Source of the DNA: Pandoraea sputorum
Lineage (GTDB): Bacteria; Pseudomonadota; Gammaproteobacteria; Burkholderiales; Burkholderiaceae
Direction of reading: 5' to 3'
NCBI RefSeq assembly: GCF_000814845.2
Contig: NZ_CP010431.2
Span: 2,852,001-2,916,000 of the forward strand
Length of the DNA: 64,000 bases
The notes beneath the pieces were generated by a model, which worked only from the letters and a program-made list of their open reading frames with translations, did not search any database and had not been told where the DNA came from. Both the position numbers and the translations under genes were made by a program. Positions 37,640-46,025 of this stretch are shown here, piece after piece. Numbering within the stretch: the first letter of the stretch is position 1; every line of letters starts with the position of its first letter.

Positions 37640-37822
37640 TTATTTCCTACAGTCCCAGCCTGAGAGAGTCAGGCGCGGCATTTTGCCACGAATTCGCCCC
37701 GCCCGGGCGGCAAACCCGCGTCGGACCGGACATTTATTTTTCTGCCGCGGCCCCGCAGGACGGGGCTGCGAGCAAGTTCCCGAAGCATCGGGACGCAATC
37801 TCCCGGCATTGCACAGCAATTA

Positions 37823-38113
<291 letters not shown>

Positions 38114-38156
38114 TCACGCCTACTATACCGCGAGCAGCGTAGGCTCGCGCGTCGTG

Positions 38157-38390
38157 TCAGACCGCTGGCATCAGACGCACACGGTGGCGCGTCAACGCTT
38201 CGCGCACGAGTGGGTGCATTTCCTCACCGTCCGGGGTCTCGACGAGGGCCAGAATCTGCGAACGCATGCGTGGATCCCAGAATTTATGCAGATGCGTCGC
38301 GACCTGATCCAGCGCTTCCTCGCGATCGGGCAACGAGTCGAAGAAGTCTGCAATGCGATTGGCCATACGCACGAGGTTGTTGCCGTCCAT
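38157..38390 (-). CDS. fdsD: Formate dehydrogenase delta subunit FdsD
   Basis: A 77-residue protein with NLVRMANRIADFFDSLPDRE and LHKFWDPRMRSQI, the FdsD signature. FdsD helps assemble or stabilise the soluble NAD-dependent formate dehydrogenase and is usually the last gene of the operon, as here. GGGAGA lies before the ATG. The gene is 33 bp from fdsC. Confidence 0.9.
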   Translation of the reverse strand: MDGNNLVRMANRIADFFDSLPDREEALDQVATHLHKFWDPRMRSQILALVETPDGEEMHPLVREALTRHRVRLMPAV

Positions 38391-38423
38391 CGAAAGTCTC
38401 CCGCTCCGTCAGGGTCAAGGCGG

Positions 38424-39356
38424 TCAGACGCGCTCGTCGAGCGCCGCCCCGCCGGTGTAAATCACGCACTGCTCGCCACGTACGAAGCCCACGAGCGCCA
38501 CACCAGCCGCCTGCGCCGTCCGCACCGCCAGCGCCGTTGCCGCCGATACGGCCGCCACCATCGGAATGCCGACTTGCGCCGCTTTCTGCACGATCTCGAC
38601 GCTGGCGCGACTGGTCATCAGCACAAAGCCACTGTCGAACGCACGCCCCTCGCGCGCGAGCGCCCCGATGAGTTTGTCGAGCGCGTTATGACGGCCGACG
38701 TCTTCCCGCAGACAAACGATCTCGCCCTGCGGCGAGCACCAGGCCGCGCCGTGCACCGCTCCGGTCACCCCGTTGAGTGCCTGATGCGCGGCGAGCCCCG
38801 CATGCGCCGCCGCCAGTGCCGCATGGGTCACGCGCAACGGCTCGCCAGCGGACGGCAACGGCCGCAACACCTGATCCAGACTCTCCGTGCCGCAAAGCCC
38901 GCACCCGGTGCGGCCCGTCAGGTTGCGACGCCGCTCCTTGAGCCCGGCAAACGCGCGCGAAGACACTTCGAGGTGCGCGGTAATCCCGAGCGAGGTCGCC
39001 GAGACGTCCACCCCGTAACACTCGCGCCGGTCGTTCAGAATGCCTTCCGACAGCGCGAACCCCAGCGCGAAATCTTCGATATCGGCGGGTGTCGCCAGCA
39101 TCACCACGTGCGAAATGCCGTTGAACTCCAGCGCGACGGGCACTTCTTCGGCGAGTTCGTCGCTCGCCGCCTGCCACGCGCCATGACGGAAACGCCGCAC
39201 GGCGAACGTCGCGTGCGGCGAGAGGCTTTCGGGGTCGATAGCGGTCGGCGCCACATCGCACACGGGCGCGGCGATGCCATCGATCGCATTGCTGGCATCG
39301 CCGGACAATTCACCGGCTTCGCGGCCTTCAGCCACTTCACGTAACGGGTTGGACAT
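38424..39356 (-). CDS. fdsC: Formate dehydrogenase accessory sulfurtransferase FdsC/FdhD
   Basis: A 310-residue FdhD-family protein that transfers sulfur to the molybdenum cofactor of formate dehydrogenase before insertion. TGRTGCGLCG holds the CxxC of the family; VGRHNALDKLIGA and SRASVEIVQKAAQVG follow. I used the ATG at 39356 (MSNPL), 41 bp after the fdsA stop; an earlier ATG would overlap fdsA. It works with FdsA. Confidence 0.92.
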   Translation of the reverse strand: MSNPLREVAEGREAGELSGDASNAIDGIAAPVCDVAPTAIDPESLSPHATFAVRRFRHGAWQAASDELAEEVPVALEFNGISHVVMLATPADIEDFALGFALSEGILNDRRECYGVDVSATSLGITAHLEVSSRAFAGLKERRRNLTGRTGCGLCGTESLDQVLRPLPSAGEPLRVTHAALAAAHAGLAAHQALNGVTGAVHGAAWCSPQGEIVCLREDVGRHNALDKLIGALAREGRAFDSGFVLMTSRASVEIVQKAAQVGIPMVAAVSAATALAVRTAQAAGVALVGFVRGEQCVIYTGGAALDERV

Positions 39357-39396
39357 CGTCAAACACTGACTCCAGGTCATTCCAGGGTTCGCGCCC

Positions 39397-42282
39397 CTAC
39401 TTCGCCGACACCGGTTCGACGGGGTTGCGGGCCGCATCAAGTAATTCGAGCTGCGTGCGGTTGAAGGATGAATACTTGGCCTGCCACGCCGACGGCTGCA
39501 CCACCGGCAGCACCTGCACAGCCGTCACCTTGTATTCCGGGCAATTCGTTGCCCAGTCCGAGTTATCCGTCGTGATGACGTTCGCGCCCGATTCCGGGAA
39601 ATGGAACGTCGTATAAACCACGCCCGGTTGCATACGTTCGCTGAGCACCGCGCGCAGCACCGTCTCGCCCGCCCGGCTCCGAATGCCAACCCAGTCGTCA
39701 TCCTTGATGCCCCGCTCCTGCGCGTCGTGCGGGTGGATTTCGAGCCGATCTTCGTCGTGCCAGTGAACGTTGTGCGTGCGGCGTGTCTGCGCCCCGACAT
39801 TGTATTGCGAGAGGATGCGCCCCGTGGTGAGCAGCAGCGGGTAGCGCGGCGTGACCTTCTCGTCCGTCGGCACGTAACGCGTGATGATGAAGCGTCCCTT
39901 ACCGCGCACAAAGGCGTCGACGTGCATGATCGGCGTGCCGTCGGGTGCCTCGTCGTTGCACGGCCATTGCAGACTGCCCGCTTCGTCCAGACGCGCATAA
40001 CTCACGCCATGGAACGTCGGGGTGAGCCGTGCGATCTCGTCCATGATCTCGGACGGATGCGCGTACGGCATGTCGTAGCCCAGCCGCCTGGCCAGCGCGA
40101 TGGTGACTTCCCAGTCGGCCATGCCCGGCAAAGGCGCCATCACCCGGCGCACGCGAGAAATGCGTCGCTCGGCGTTCGTGAACGTGCCGTCCTTTTCAAG
40201 GAACGTCGTACCCGGCAGCAGCACGTGCGCATACTTGGCGGTCTCGTTCAGGAAGATGTCCTGCACGACGATGCACTCCATTGCCTCCATCGCCGCTGCC
40301 ACGTGCTGCGTGTTGGGGTCGGACTGCACGATGTCTTCGCCCTGACAGTAAAGTCCCTTGAAGCTGCCGTGGATGGCCGCGTCGAACATGTTCGGGATAC
40401 GCAGTCCCGGCTCTGACTGCAACGTCACGCCCCACGCGGCTTCGAATTCCTCGCGCACCAGCGTGTCGGACACATGCCGGTAGCCCGGCAACTCGTGCGG
40501 GAACGAGCCCATGTCGCATGAGCCCTGCACGTTGTTCTGTCCGCGCAAGGGGTTCACGCCAACCCCTTCGCGCCCGACGTTGCCCGTCGCCATCGCAAGG
40601 TTCGCGATGCCCATGACCGTAGTCGAGCCCTGCGCGTGCTCCGTGACGCCCAGCCCGTAGTAGATCGCCGCGTTGCCGCCTGTCGCGTACAGGCGCGCAG
40701 CACCGCGAATCTCCTCGGCAGGCACGCCCGTCACCACGGACACCGCCTCGGGCGAATTCTCCGGTAGCGCCACGAAATCGCGCCACTGTGCAAACGCTCT
40801 GTCTTCGCAACGCTGGGCTATGAACGCGTCGGCCAGCAGTCCCTCGGTGACGATCACGTGCGCCAGCGCATTGACCATCGCCACGTTGGTGCCGGGACGC
40901 AGCGGCAAATGGAACGCCGCCTTCACGTGCGGTCCGTCGACGATATCGATGCGACGTGGATCGATCACGATGAGCTTCGCCCCCTCGCGCACACGACGCT
41001 TGAGCCGTGAGGCGAAGACGGGATGCCCGTCCGTCGGGTTCGCGCCCATCACGAGAATCACGTCGGCGTGTTCGATCGACTTGAAGGTCTGCGTACCGGC
41101 CGACTCGCCCAGCGTCTGCTTCAGTCCGTAACCCGTCGGCGAATGACAGACGCGCGCGCAAGTATCCACGTTGTTATTGCCGAACGCAGCGCGCACGAGC
41201 TTCTGGACGAGATACGTCTCTTCGTTCGTGCAGCGCGACGACGTAATGCCACCAATGGCATCGACACCGTACTTCGCCTGCAAGCGACGGAACTCCGATG
41301 CCGCGTAGTCGAGCGCCTCGTCCCACGACACCTCGCGCCACGGATCGGTGATCTTGCTGCGGATCATCGGCTTGGTGATGCGCTCCTTGTGCGTGGCGTA
41401 GCCCCAGGCGAAGCGTCCCTTGACGCAGGCATGGCCTTCGTTCGCGAGACCGTCCTTGTACGGGGTCATGCGCACGACCTCGCCGCCCTTCATCTCCGCC
41501 TTGAACGCACAGCCGACGCCGCAATACGCGCACGTCGTCACGACCGCGTGCTCGGGCTGTCCCATCTCGACGATGCTCTTTTCCTGCAACGTGGCCGTCG
41601 GGCATGCCGCCACGCAAGCGCCACACGATACGCACTCCGAGTCCATGAACGGCTGATCCTGGCCAGCCGAGACGCGCGCCTCGAAGCCACGCCCGGAGAT
41701 CGTCAGCGCGAAGGTGCCCTGCGTCTCCTCGCAAGCCCGTACGCAACGGTTACACACGATGCATTTCGAAGGGTCGTACGTGAAGTACGGATTGGACTCG
41801 TCCTTGGTGCTGTGAATGTGGTTATCGCCGTCGAAGCCGTAGCGAACTTCGCGCAATCCGGTCACACCGGCCATGTCCTGCAACTCGCAATCGCCGTTGG
41901 CCGCGCAGGTCAGGCAGTCCAGCGGGTGATCGGAGATGTAAAGCTCCATCACGTTGCGCCGCAGGTCCTGCAACTTAGGTGATTGCGTGCGCACCTTCAT
42001 GCCCGGCTCGACGGGCGTGGTGCACGAGGCGGGGAATCCGCGCCGCCCCTCGATTTCGACCAGACACAGGCGACACGACCCGAACGGTTCGAGGGAATCC
42101 GTCGCACAGAGTTTGGGGATGTTGACGTCGTTGCCCGCTGCCGCGCGCATGATCGAGGTGCCCGCCGGAACCGTTACGCTCAGACCGTCGATCTCCAGCG
42201 TGACCTCGACCTCGCTCTCACGCCGCGGCGTGCCCATGTCGGGGCCGTGGCCCGGCGAGACTTGTGCATTCGGATGGATCAT
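39397..42282 (-). CDS. fdsA: NAD-dependent formate dehydrogenase alpha subunit FdsA
   Basis: A 961-residue molybdenum-containing catalytic subunit that oxidises formate to CO2. A 2Fe-2S domain (PKLCATDSLEPFGSCRLCLV), a histidine-less Cys cluster, a two-4Fe4S ferredoxin region (KCIVCNRCVRACEE, CVSCGACVAACP) and CAYCGVGC lead into the molybdopterin domain. The Mo ligand is Cys near residue 379 (CARVCHSPTGYG), so the enzyme is Cys- not Sec-type. The ATG at 42282 has GGGAGA upstream; the alternative start five codons earlier is less likely. It is in the order G-B-A-C-D. Confidence 0.95.
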   Translation of the reverse strand: MIHPNAQVSPGHGPDMGTPRRESEVEVTLEIDGLSVTVPAGTSIMRAAAGNDVNIPKLCATDSLEPFGSCRLCLVEIEGRRGFPASCTTPVEPGMKVRTQSPKLQDLRRNVMELYISDHPLDCLTCAANGDCELQDMAGVTGLREVRYGFDGDNHIHSTKDESNPYFTYDPSKCIVCNRCVRACEETQGTFALTISGRGFEARVSAGQDQPFMDSECVSCGACVAACPTATLQEKSIVEMGQPEHAVVTTCAYCGVGCAFKAEMKGGEVVRMTPYKDGLANEGHACVKGRFAWGYATHKERITKPMIRSKITDPWREVSWDEALDYAASEFRRLQAKYGVDAIGGITSSRCTNEETYLVQKLVRAAFGNNNVDTCARVCHSPTGYGLKQTLGESAGTQTFKSIEHADVILVMGANPTDGHPVFASRLKRRVREGAKLIVIDPRRIDIVDGPHVKAAFHLPLRPGTNVAMVNALAHVIVTEGLLADAFIAQRCEDRAFAQWRDFVALPENSPEAVSVVTGVPAEEIRGAARLYATGGNAAIYYGLGVTEHAQGSTTVMGIANLAMATGNVGREGVGVNPLRGQNNVQGSCDMGSFPHELPGYRHVSDTLVREEFEAAWGVTLQSEPGLRIPNMFDAAIHGSFKGLYCQGEDIVQSDPNTQHVAAAMEAMECIVVQDIFLNETAKYAHVLLPGTTFLEKDGTFTNAERRISRVRRVMAPLPGMADWEVTIALARRLGYDMPYAHPSEIMDEIARLTPTFHGVSYARLDEAGSLQWPCNDEAPDGTPIMHVDAFVRGKGRFIITRYVPTDEKVTPRYPLLLTTGRILSQYNVGAQTRRTHNVHWHDEDRLEIHPHDAQERGIKDDDWVGIRSRAGETVLRAVLSERMQPGVVYTTFHFPESGANVITTDNSDWATNCPEYKVTAVQVLPVVQPSAWQAKYSSFNRTQLELLDAARNPVEPVSAK

Positions 42283-42342
42283 GTGTCGTTCTCCCATTCA
42301 GACGTGCAGTCTTTGGACGTTGACGTCTTAGATGTGAATACA

Positions 42343-43977
42343 TCAAGCGGCTTCGGCGCATCCGGCGCCGTCGGGCAGACCGAAGTCCGCCGGGAAATGT
42401 TCGAGTGCAGAGCGCACGGGGAACGGCGTCATGCCGCCCATCGCGCAGAGCGAGCCGGACACCATCGTGTCGCAAAGGTCATGCAGCAACTGCACCTGGC
42501 GCGTGGACGTGTCCCCGCGCCGGATCCGCTCGATCACCTCGACCCCACGCGTCGACCCGATCCGGCACGGCGTGCACTTGCCGCACGATTCGAGCGCGCA
42601 GAATTCCATCGCATAGCTCGCCAGTCCGGCCATGTCGGCCGTGTCGTCGTGGACCACAACACCGCCATGCCCCACCACAGCACCCAACGCCGCGTAGGCC
42701 TCGTAGTCCATCGGCACGTCCCATTGCGCGTCGGGCAGATAAGCGCCAAGCGGCCCGCCGACCTGGATGGCCTTCGCGGGACGCCCGCTCGCCGTGCCAC
42801 CACCGAAGTCGTCGAGAAGCGAGCGCAACGTCACGCCGAATGCCAGTTCCACCAGCCCGCCGCGACGGACGTTGCCCGCCAGTTGCACGGGCAGCGTGCC
42901 TTGCGACCGGCCCATGCCGTACTCGCGATAGGCCTGTGCCCCATGCGCGAAGATGTACGGCACGCTCGCCAGCGTGATCACGTTGTTGATGAGCGTGGGC
43001 TTGCCGAAAAGACCGGACAGCGCGGGGATCGGCGGCTTGGCACGCACCACACCGCGCTTGCCTTCAAGGCTTTCGAGCAGCGCCGTTTCCTCTCCGCAGA
43101 TATAAGCGCCAGCGGCCTTCGCCACGCGCAATTCGCAGGCCCGCCCGGAACCGAGGACATCCGACCCGAGCCAACCCTCACGACGCGCCACGGCAATCGC
43201 CGCCTCCAGTGCCGCGATTGCGTGGGGATATTCGCTGCGCACGTAGACGATGCCTTCGCTCGCGCCAACGCTCAGTGCCGCGATCACCATCCCTTCGATG
43301 AGCACGAACGGATCGCTTTCCATGATGAGGCGGTCGGCAAACGTGCCGGAGTCGCCTTCGTCCGCATTGCAGACGACGTACTTCTGCGCGGACTGCGCGC
43401 GACTTACCGTGCGCCACTTGATGCCTGCCGGGAATGCCGCACCTCCGCGTCCACGCAGCCCCGAGTCGAGCACCGTCTGACAGGCGGCCTCCGCGTCGAG
43501 CGCGAGGCAGGCGCGAAGGCCAGCGAGGCCGCCGTGCGCGAGATAGTCAACCGGGTCCAGCGGGTCGGTCACGCCCACGCGGGCGAACGTCAATCGTTGC
43601 TGACGCGCCAGATACGGAATCGTTTCTACACGCCCCACACAGGCGGGCATGTCGGCGTCCCAGCTTCCGTCGGGATCCTCTGACGAGACATCGCGCTCAG
43701 CGTCCTTCGCTGCGCACTCGGGCCAACCGCTGTCGAACAGCGCTGCGACCTGCGACGGCTGCACGTTGCTGTATCCCACGCGCCCCGCAGGCGTCGCTAC
43801 CTCGACGAGAGGCTCCAGCCAGAACAGGCCCCGCGAGCCATTACGAACGATATCGATGGCAACGCCACGCCGGGTCGCTTCGGCGGCCACCGCCGCCGCA
43901 ACCCTGTCCGCGCCCAGCGCAAGCGCGGCGGAGTCACGCGGAATGTAGATGCGCAAAGACTTCGACGTCTCAGTCAT
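42343..43977 (-). CDS. fdsB: Formate dehydrogenase beta subunit FdsB
   Basis: A 544-residue subunit that passes electrons to NAD+. A thioredoxin-like domain (about 1-110) precedes the NuoF-like core with FMN/NAD motifs (GLRGRGGAAFPAGIKW, ICGEETALLESLEG) and the 4Fe4S motif ESCGKCTPCRIG near 455. The start is the ATG at 43977, overlapping the fdsG stop by 8 bp, so the two are coupled. Confidence 0.95.
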   Translation of the reverse strand: MTETSKSLRIYIPRDSAALALGADRVAAAVAAEATRRGVAIDIVRNGSRGLFWLEPLVEVATPAGRVGYSNVQPSQVAALFDSGWPECAAKDAERDVSSEDPDGSWDADMPACVGRVETIPYLARQQRLTFARVGVTDPLDPVDYLAHGGLAGLRACLALDAEAACQTVLDSGLRGRGGAAFPAGIKWRTVSRAQSAQKYVVCNADEGDSGTFADRLIMESDPFVLIEGMVIAALSVGASEGIVYVRSEYPHAIAALEAAIAVARREGWLGSDVLGSGRACELRVAKAAGAYICGEETALLESLEGKRGVVRAKPPIPALSGLFGKPTLINNVITLASVPYIFAHGAQAYREYGMGRSQGTLPVQLAGNVRRGGLVELAFGVTLRSLLDDFGGGTASGRPAKAIQVGGPLGAYLPDAQWDVPMDYEAYAALGAVVGHGGVVVHDDTADMAGLASYAMEFCALESCGKCTPCRIGSTRGVEVIERIRRGDTSTRQVQLLHDLCDTMVSGSLCAMGGMTPFPVRSALEHFPADFGLPDGAGCAEAA

Positions 43978-44452
43978 GACGACCCTCCTCGCTGGCGACG
44001 GCATCGGCGAGCAACGCGTCGAAGCGTGCAGGACTGACGCGTGCATGCAATTCGCCGTTGATCGTCACCGCGGGCGACAACGCGCATTGACCAAGGCAGT
44101 AGACCGATTCGACGCCCACGCCATTGCATGCGTCGCCATCGATGTGCGCACCGGTACAGGCTTCAATATGGGCGACGAGCGCTTCGCCGTCGCGACTGCG
44201 GCATGCCTCTGCACGGCAGACCTGTACGACGGTCGACGGCGGCGGTGCGCTGCGAAAGTGGTGGTAGAAGGTAATGACGCCGTAAACTTCGGCGCGAGAG
44301 AGATTCAGCGCAGCAGCGATGGCCGGCACATGGGCGGGATCGACGTAGCCGTCGGCGTCCTGCAAAGCATGCAGCAGCGGCAACAACTCGTGTGCGCGGC
44401 CGGCGTGGCGAGCCAGCAGCGGCGCGAGCGTCGCGTGAGGTGTGGGCACCAT
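43970..44452 (-). CDS. fdsG: Formate dehydrogenase gamma subunit FdsG
   Basis: A 160-residue NuoE-like protein with a 2Fe-2S cluster in thioredoxin-like fold: CRAEACRSRDG and CLGQCALSP give four Cys ligands. It starts at the ATG at 44452 after AGGAG; the upstream frame is leader. It opens the fds operon and couples to fdsB. The operator-like repeat TCATATG-N10-CATATGA begins 32 bp before the start. Confidence 0.95.
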   Translation of the reverse strand: MVPTPHATLAPLLARHAGRAHELLPLLHALQDADGYVDPAHVPAIAAALNLSRAEVYGVITFYHHFRSAPPPSTVVQVCRAEACRSRDGEALVAHIEACTGAHIDGDACNGVGVESVYCLGQCALSPAVTINGELHARVSPARFDALLADAVASEEGRHD

Positions 44453-44483
44453 CTCGAATTGTCTCCTGGGGCAAGACCGCGTT

Positions 44484-44507
44484 TCATATGTTCTTGATTG
44501 CATATGA
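44484..44507. promoter_or_regulatory. Probable FdsR operator A, upstream of fdsG
   Basis: Perfect arms TCATATG and CATATGA separated by 10 bp. The same layout recurs at 44683 and, less perfectly, at 45795. Confidence 0.7.
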
Positions 44508-44682
44508 TGACAGCAGGTCTTTTGGGGGCTCAGTCCTTAAGACAGTAGACCAAACTCCCCGCCCCAACAAGCCTCGTGCAAATACCGATACCATCACCCG
44601 ACCATCCGCGCCGCAATGCAGCATGATGCAGACATCCAGCCCATGCGTGCCGGGCGTCGATCATGGAAAAACATCCCGCACC

Positions 44683-44706
44683 TCATATGCATGCAAATAC
44701 ATATGA
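44683..44706. promoter_or_regulatory. Probable FdsR operator B, at the end of fdsR
   Basis: TCATATG-N10-CATATGA again, identical arms and spacing to site A, about 200 bp away and 4 bp past the regulator stop. The two may allow DNA looping (inference). Confidence 0.65.
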
Positions 44707-44710
44707 AAAA

Positions 44711-45784
44711 TCATCCCAGTGACGGGAATGCCTCGGACAACGGCGTCACTCGCCCCGTCGCCCCTTCGCTGTAGCCCGGGATGGCGTGAACGGCCTGCCG
44801 GTATTCGCCACTCTGGAGAATCTCAAGCAAAGCCTGAAGATGCGGGGACTCGCTGCCGCTCTCCGGGAACATCAGGCAATAACGCTCCGTGAGGATGGGA
44901 ATGAAATCGAGGCCGAACTGACTCGCGGCGGCTTCGATGGCGAGACCGGCATCGGCGCGTCCGCTGGCGATATACGCAGCAACGGCGGCGTGCGTGAATT
45001 CAATGTTCTCCGCACCGGCCACCGTCGTGGGATCGATGCCGTCCTGCGCGAGCAGCAGGTCGTAAATGATGCGCGTGCCGGACCCGCGCTCGCGGTTCGC
45101 GAAGCGCGCGCCCGTGCGCGGCAGGTCGGCCAGCGTCCGGATGCCGAGCGGGTTACCGCGCGCCACGAGCAGACCGAGACGCCGCGACGCCACGTCCGCC
45201 ACGCGATACGACTTCCCCTTGAGCAGCGGCATGTACTGATCGAGCACCGGCTCGGCGAGCGCGCCAATTGGCACATGAAAGCTCGCGACTTCGCATTCGT
45301 GCTTGGCAAGCGCGGCAATCGCCTCGATGCTGCCGCGATAGCTGACGTCGATAGGCAAACCGGCGCGTCCCGCGAAATCGACCAACGCCGCCACCGCCAG
45401 GCCGTGACTCGCAAAGAGCCGCAACTGATCGGTTTCCTGAAGCAGCAAATCGTCGAGTTCGGTCTGCAATTCGGACGCCATCGTCTCCAGCAACGGCCCG
45501 AGCCGCGCCTGCAGGCGCTTCTGCCCCCAGAGCAATCGCTGAGCGAGCGGCGTAAGGACAGCGCCGCGCCCACGCGCCATCGTGAGCAACGGCGCCCCCA
45601 TCAGCGACTCCACTTCCTTCACATGTCCCCATGCGCCACGGTACGACTGTCCCAGCACCTGACTGGCGGCCTGCAAGTTGCCGTGCGTCTGCACTTCCGT
45701 AAGCAACGACAACACCTTGTCGAGTGGCAAGTCGCTGCCGTCGTGGCGAAATCGAAGTTGCGGGGCAATGGAGATACGCTTCAT
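44711..45784 (-). CDS. fdsR: Formate dehydrogenase operon regulator (ModE/LysR-like)
   Basis: A 357-residue regulator. A ModE-type winged helix (about 20-90; LSLLTEVQTHGNLQAASQVLGQSYRGAW) is joined to a periplasmic-binding-protein-like domain with the RGSGTRIIYDLLL and IEFTHAAVAAYIASGRADAGL motifs. Such proteins sense molybdate or a related anion. The ATG at 45784 follows AAGGTGA; a GTG three codons earlier is possible. It lies next to fds with matching inverted repeats at both of its ends, so it probably controls fds. The name FdsR is used by analogy with Cupriavidus. Confidence 0.8.
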   Translation of the reverse strand: MKRISIAPQLRFRHDGSDLPLDKVLSLLTEVQTHGNLQAASQVLGQSYRGAWGHVKEVESLMGAPLLTMARGRGAVLTPLAQRLLWGQKRLQARLGPLLETMASELQTELDDLLLQETDQLRLFASHGLAVAALVDFAGRAGLPIDVSYRGSIEAIAALAKHECEVASFHVPIGALAEPVLDQYMPLLKGKSYRVADVASRRLGLLVARGNPLGIRTLADLPRTGARFANRERGSGTRIIYDLLLAQDGIDPTTVAGAENIEFTHAAVAAYIASGRADAGLAIEAAASQFGLDFIPILTERYCLMFPESGSESPHLQALLEILQSGEYRQAVHAIPGYSEGATGRVTPLSEAFPSLG

Positions 45785-45794
45785 GGGACTCACC

Positions 45795-45818
45795 TTATAT
45801 GCTATTCATTGCATAAAT
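45795..45818. promoter_or_regulatory. Degenerate FdsR operator C, before fdsR
   Basis: TTATATG-N10-CATAAAT; the shared core with sites A and B is ATATG-N10-CATA. It is 11 bp before the regulator start, placed for autoregulation, and overlaps a longer palindrome. Confidence 0.5.
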
Positions 45819-45830
45819 CAATTTATGCAA
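45809..45830. promoter_or_regulatory. 22-bp palindrome in the fdsR / molybdoenzyme divergent promoter
   Basis: Perfect 10-bp arms TTGCATAAAT and ATTTATGCAA around CA. It lies 25 bp from the fdsR start and about 195 bp from the molybdoenzyme start. Confidence 0.65.
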
Positions 45831-46025
45831 AATCCTGATAACATGCCTACAAACGTCGAATTAACAGGCACCTGAAGCTCCACATTCGCTTGAAGTTAGG
45901 AGCGAAATGTTTCGCAATTATGCATCAACTTGCCTATTTGACGTCAATCGTTTCCGTTTCCTCTGGACATTGCGCTCCCCCGAAGTTGGCGCAATGCGAC
46001 AGTCACTCTAGCCAGAACACGCGTC

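Noticed and set aside
44453..44710. A molybdenum-cofactor riboswitch before fdsG
   Set aside because: Only operator-like repeats are visible; no conserved riboswitch helices could be recognised by eye.
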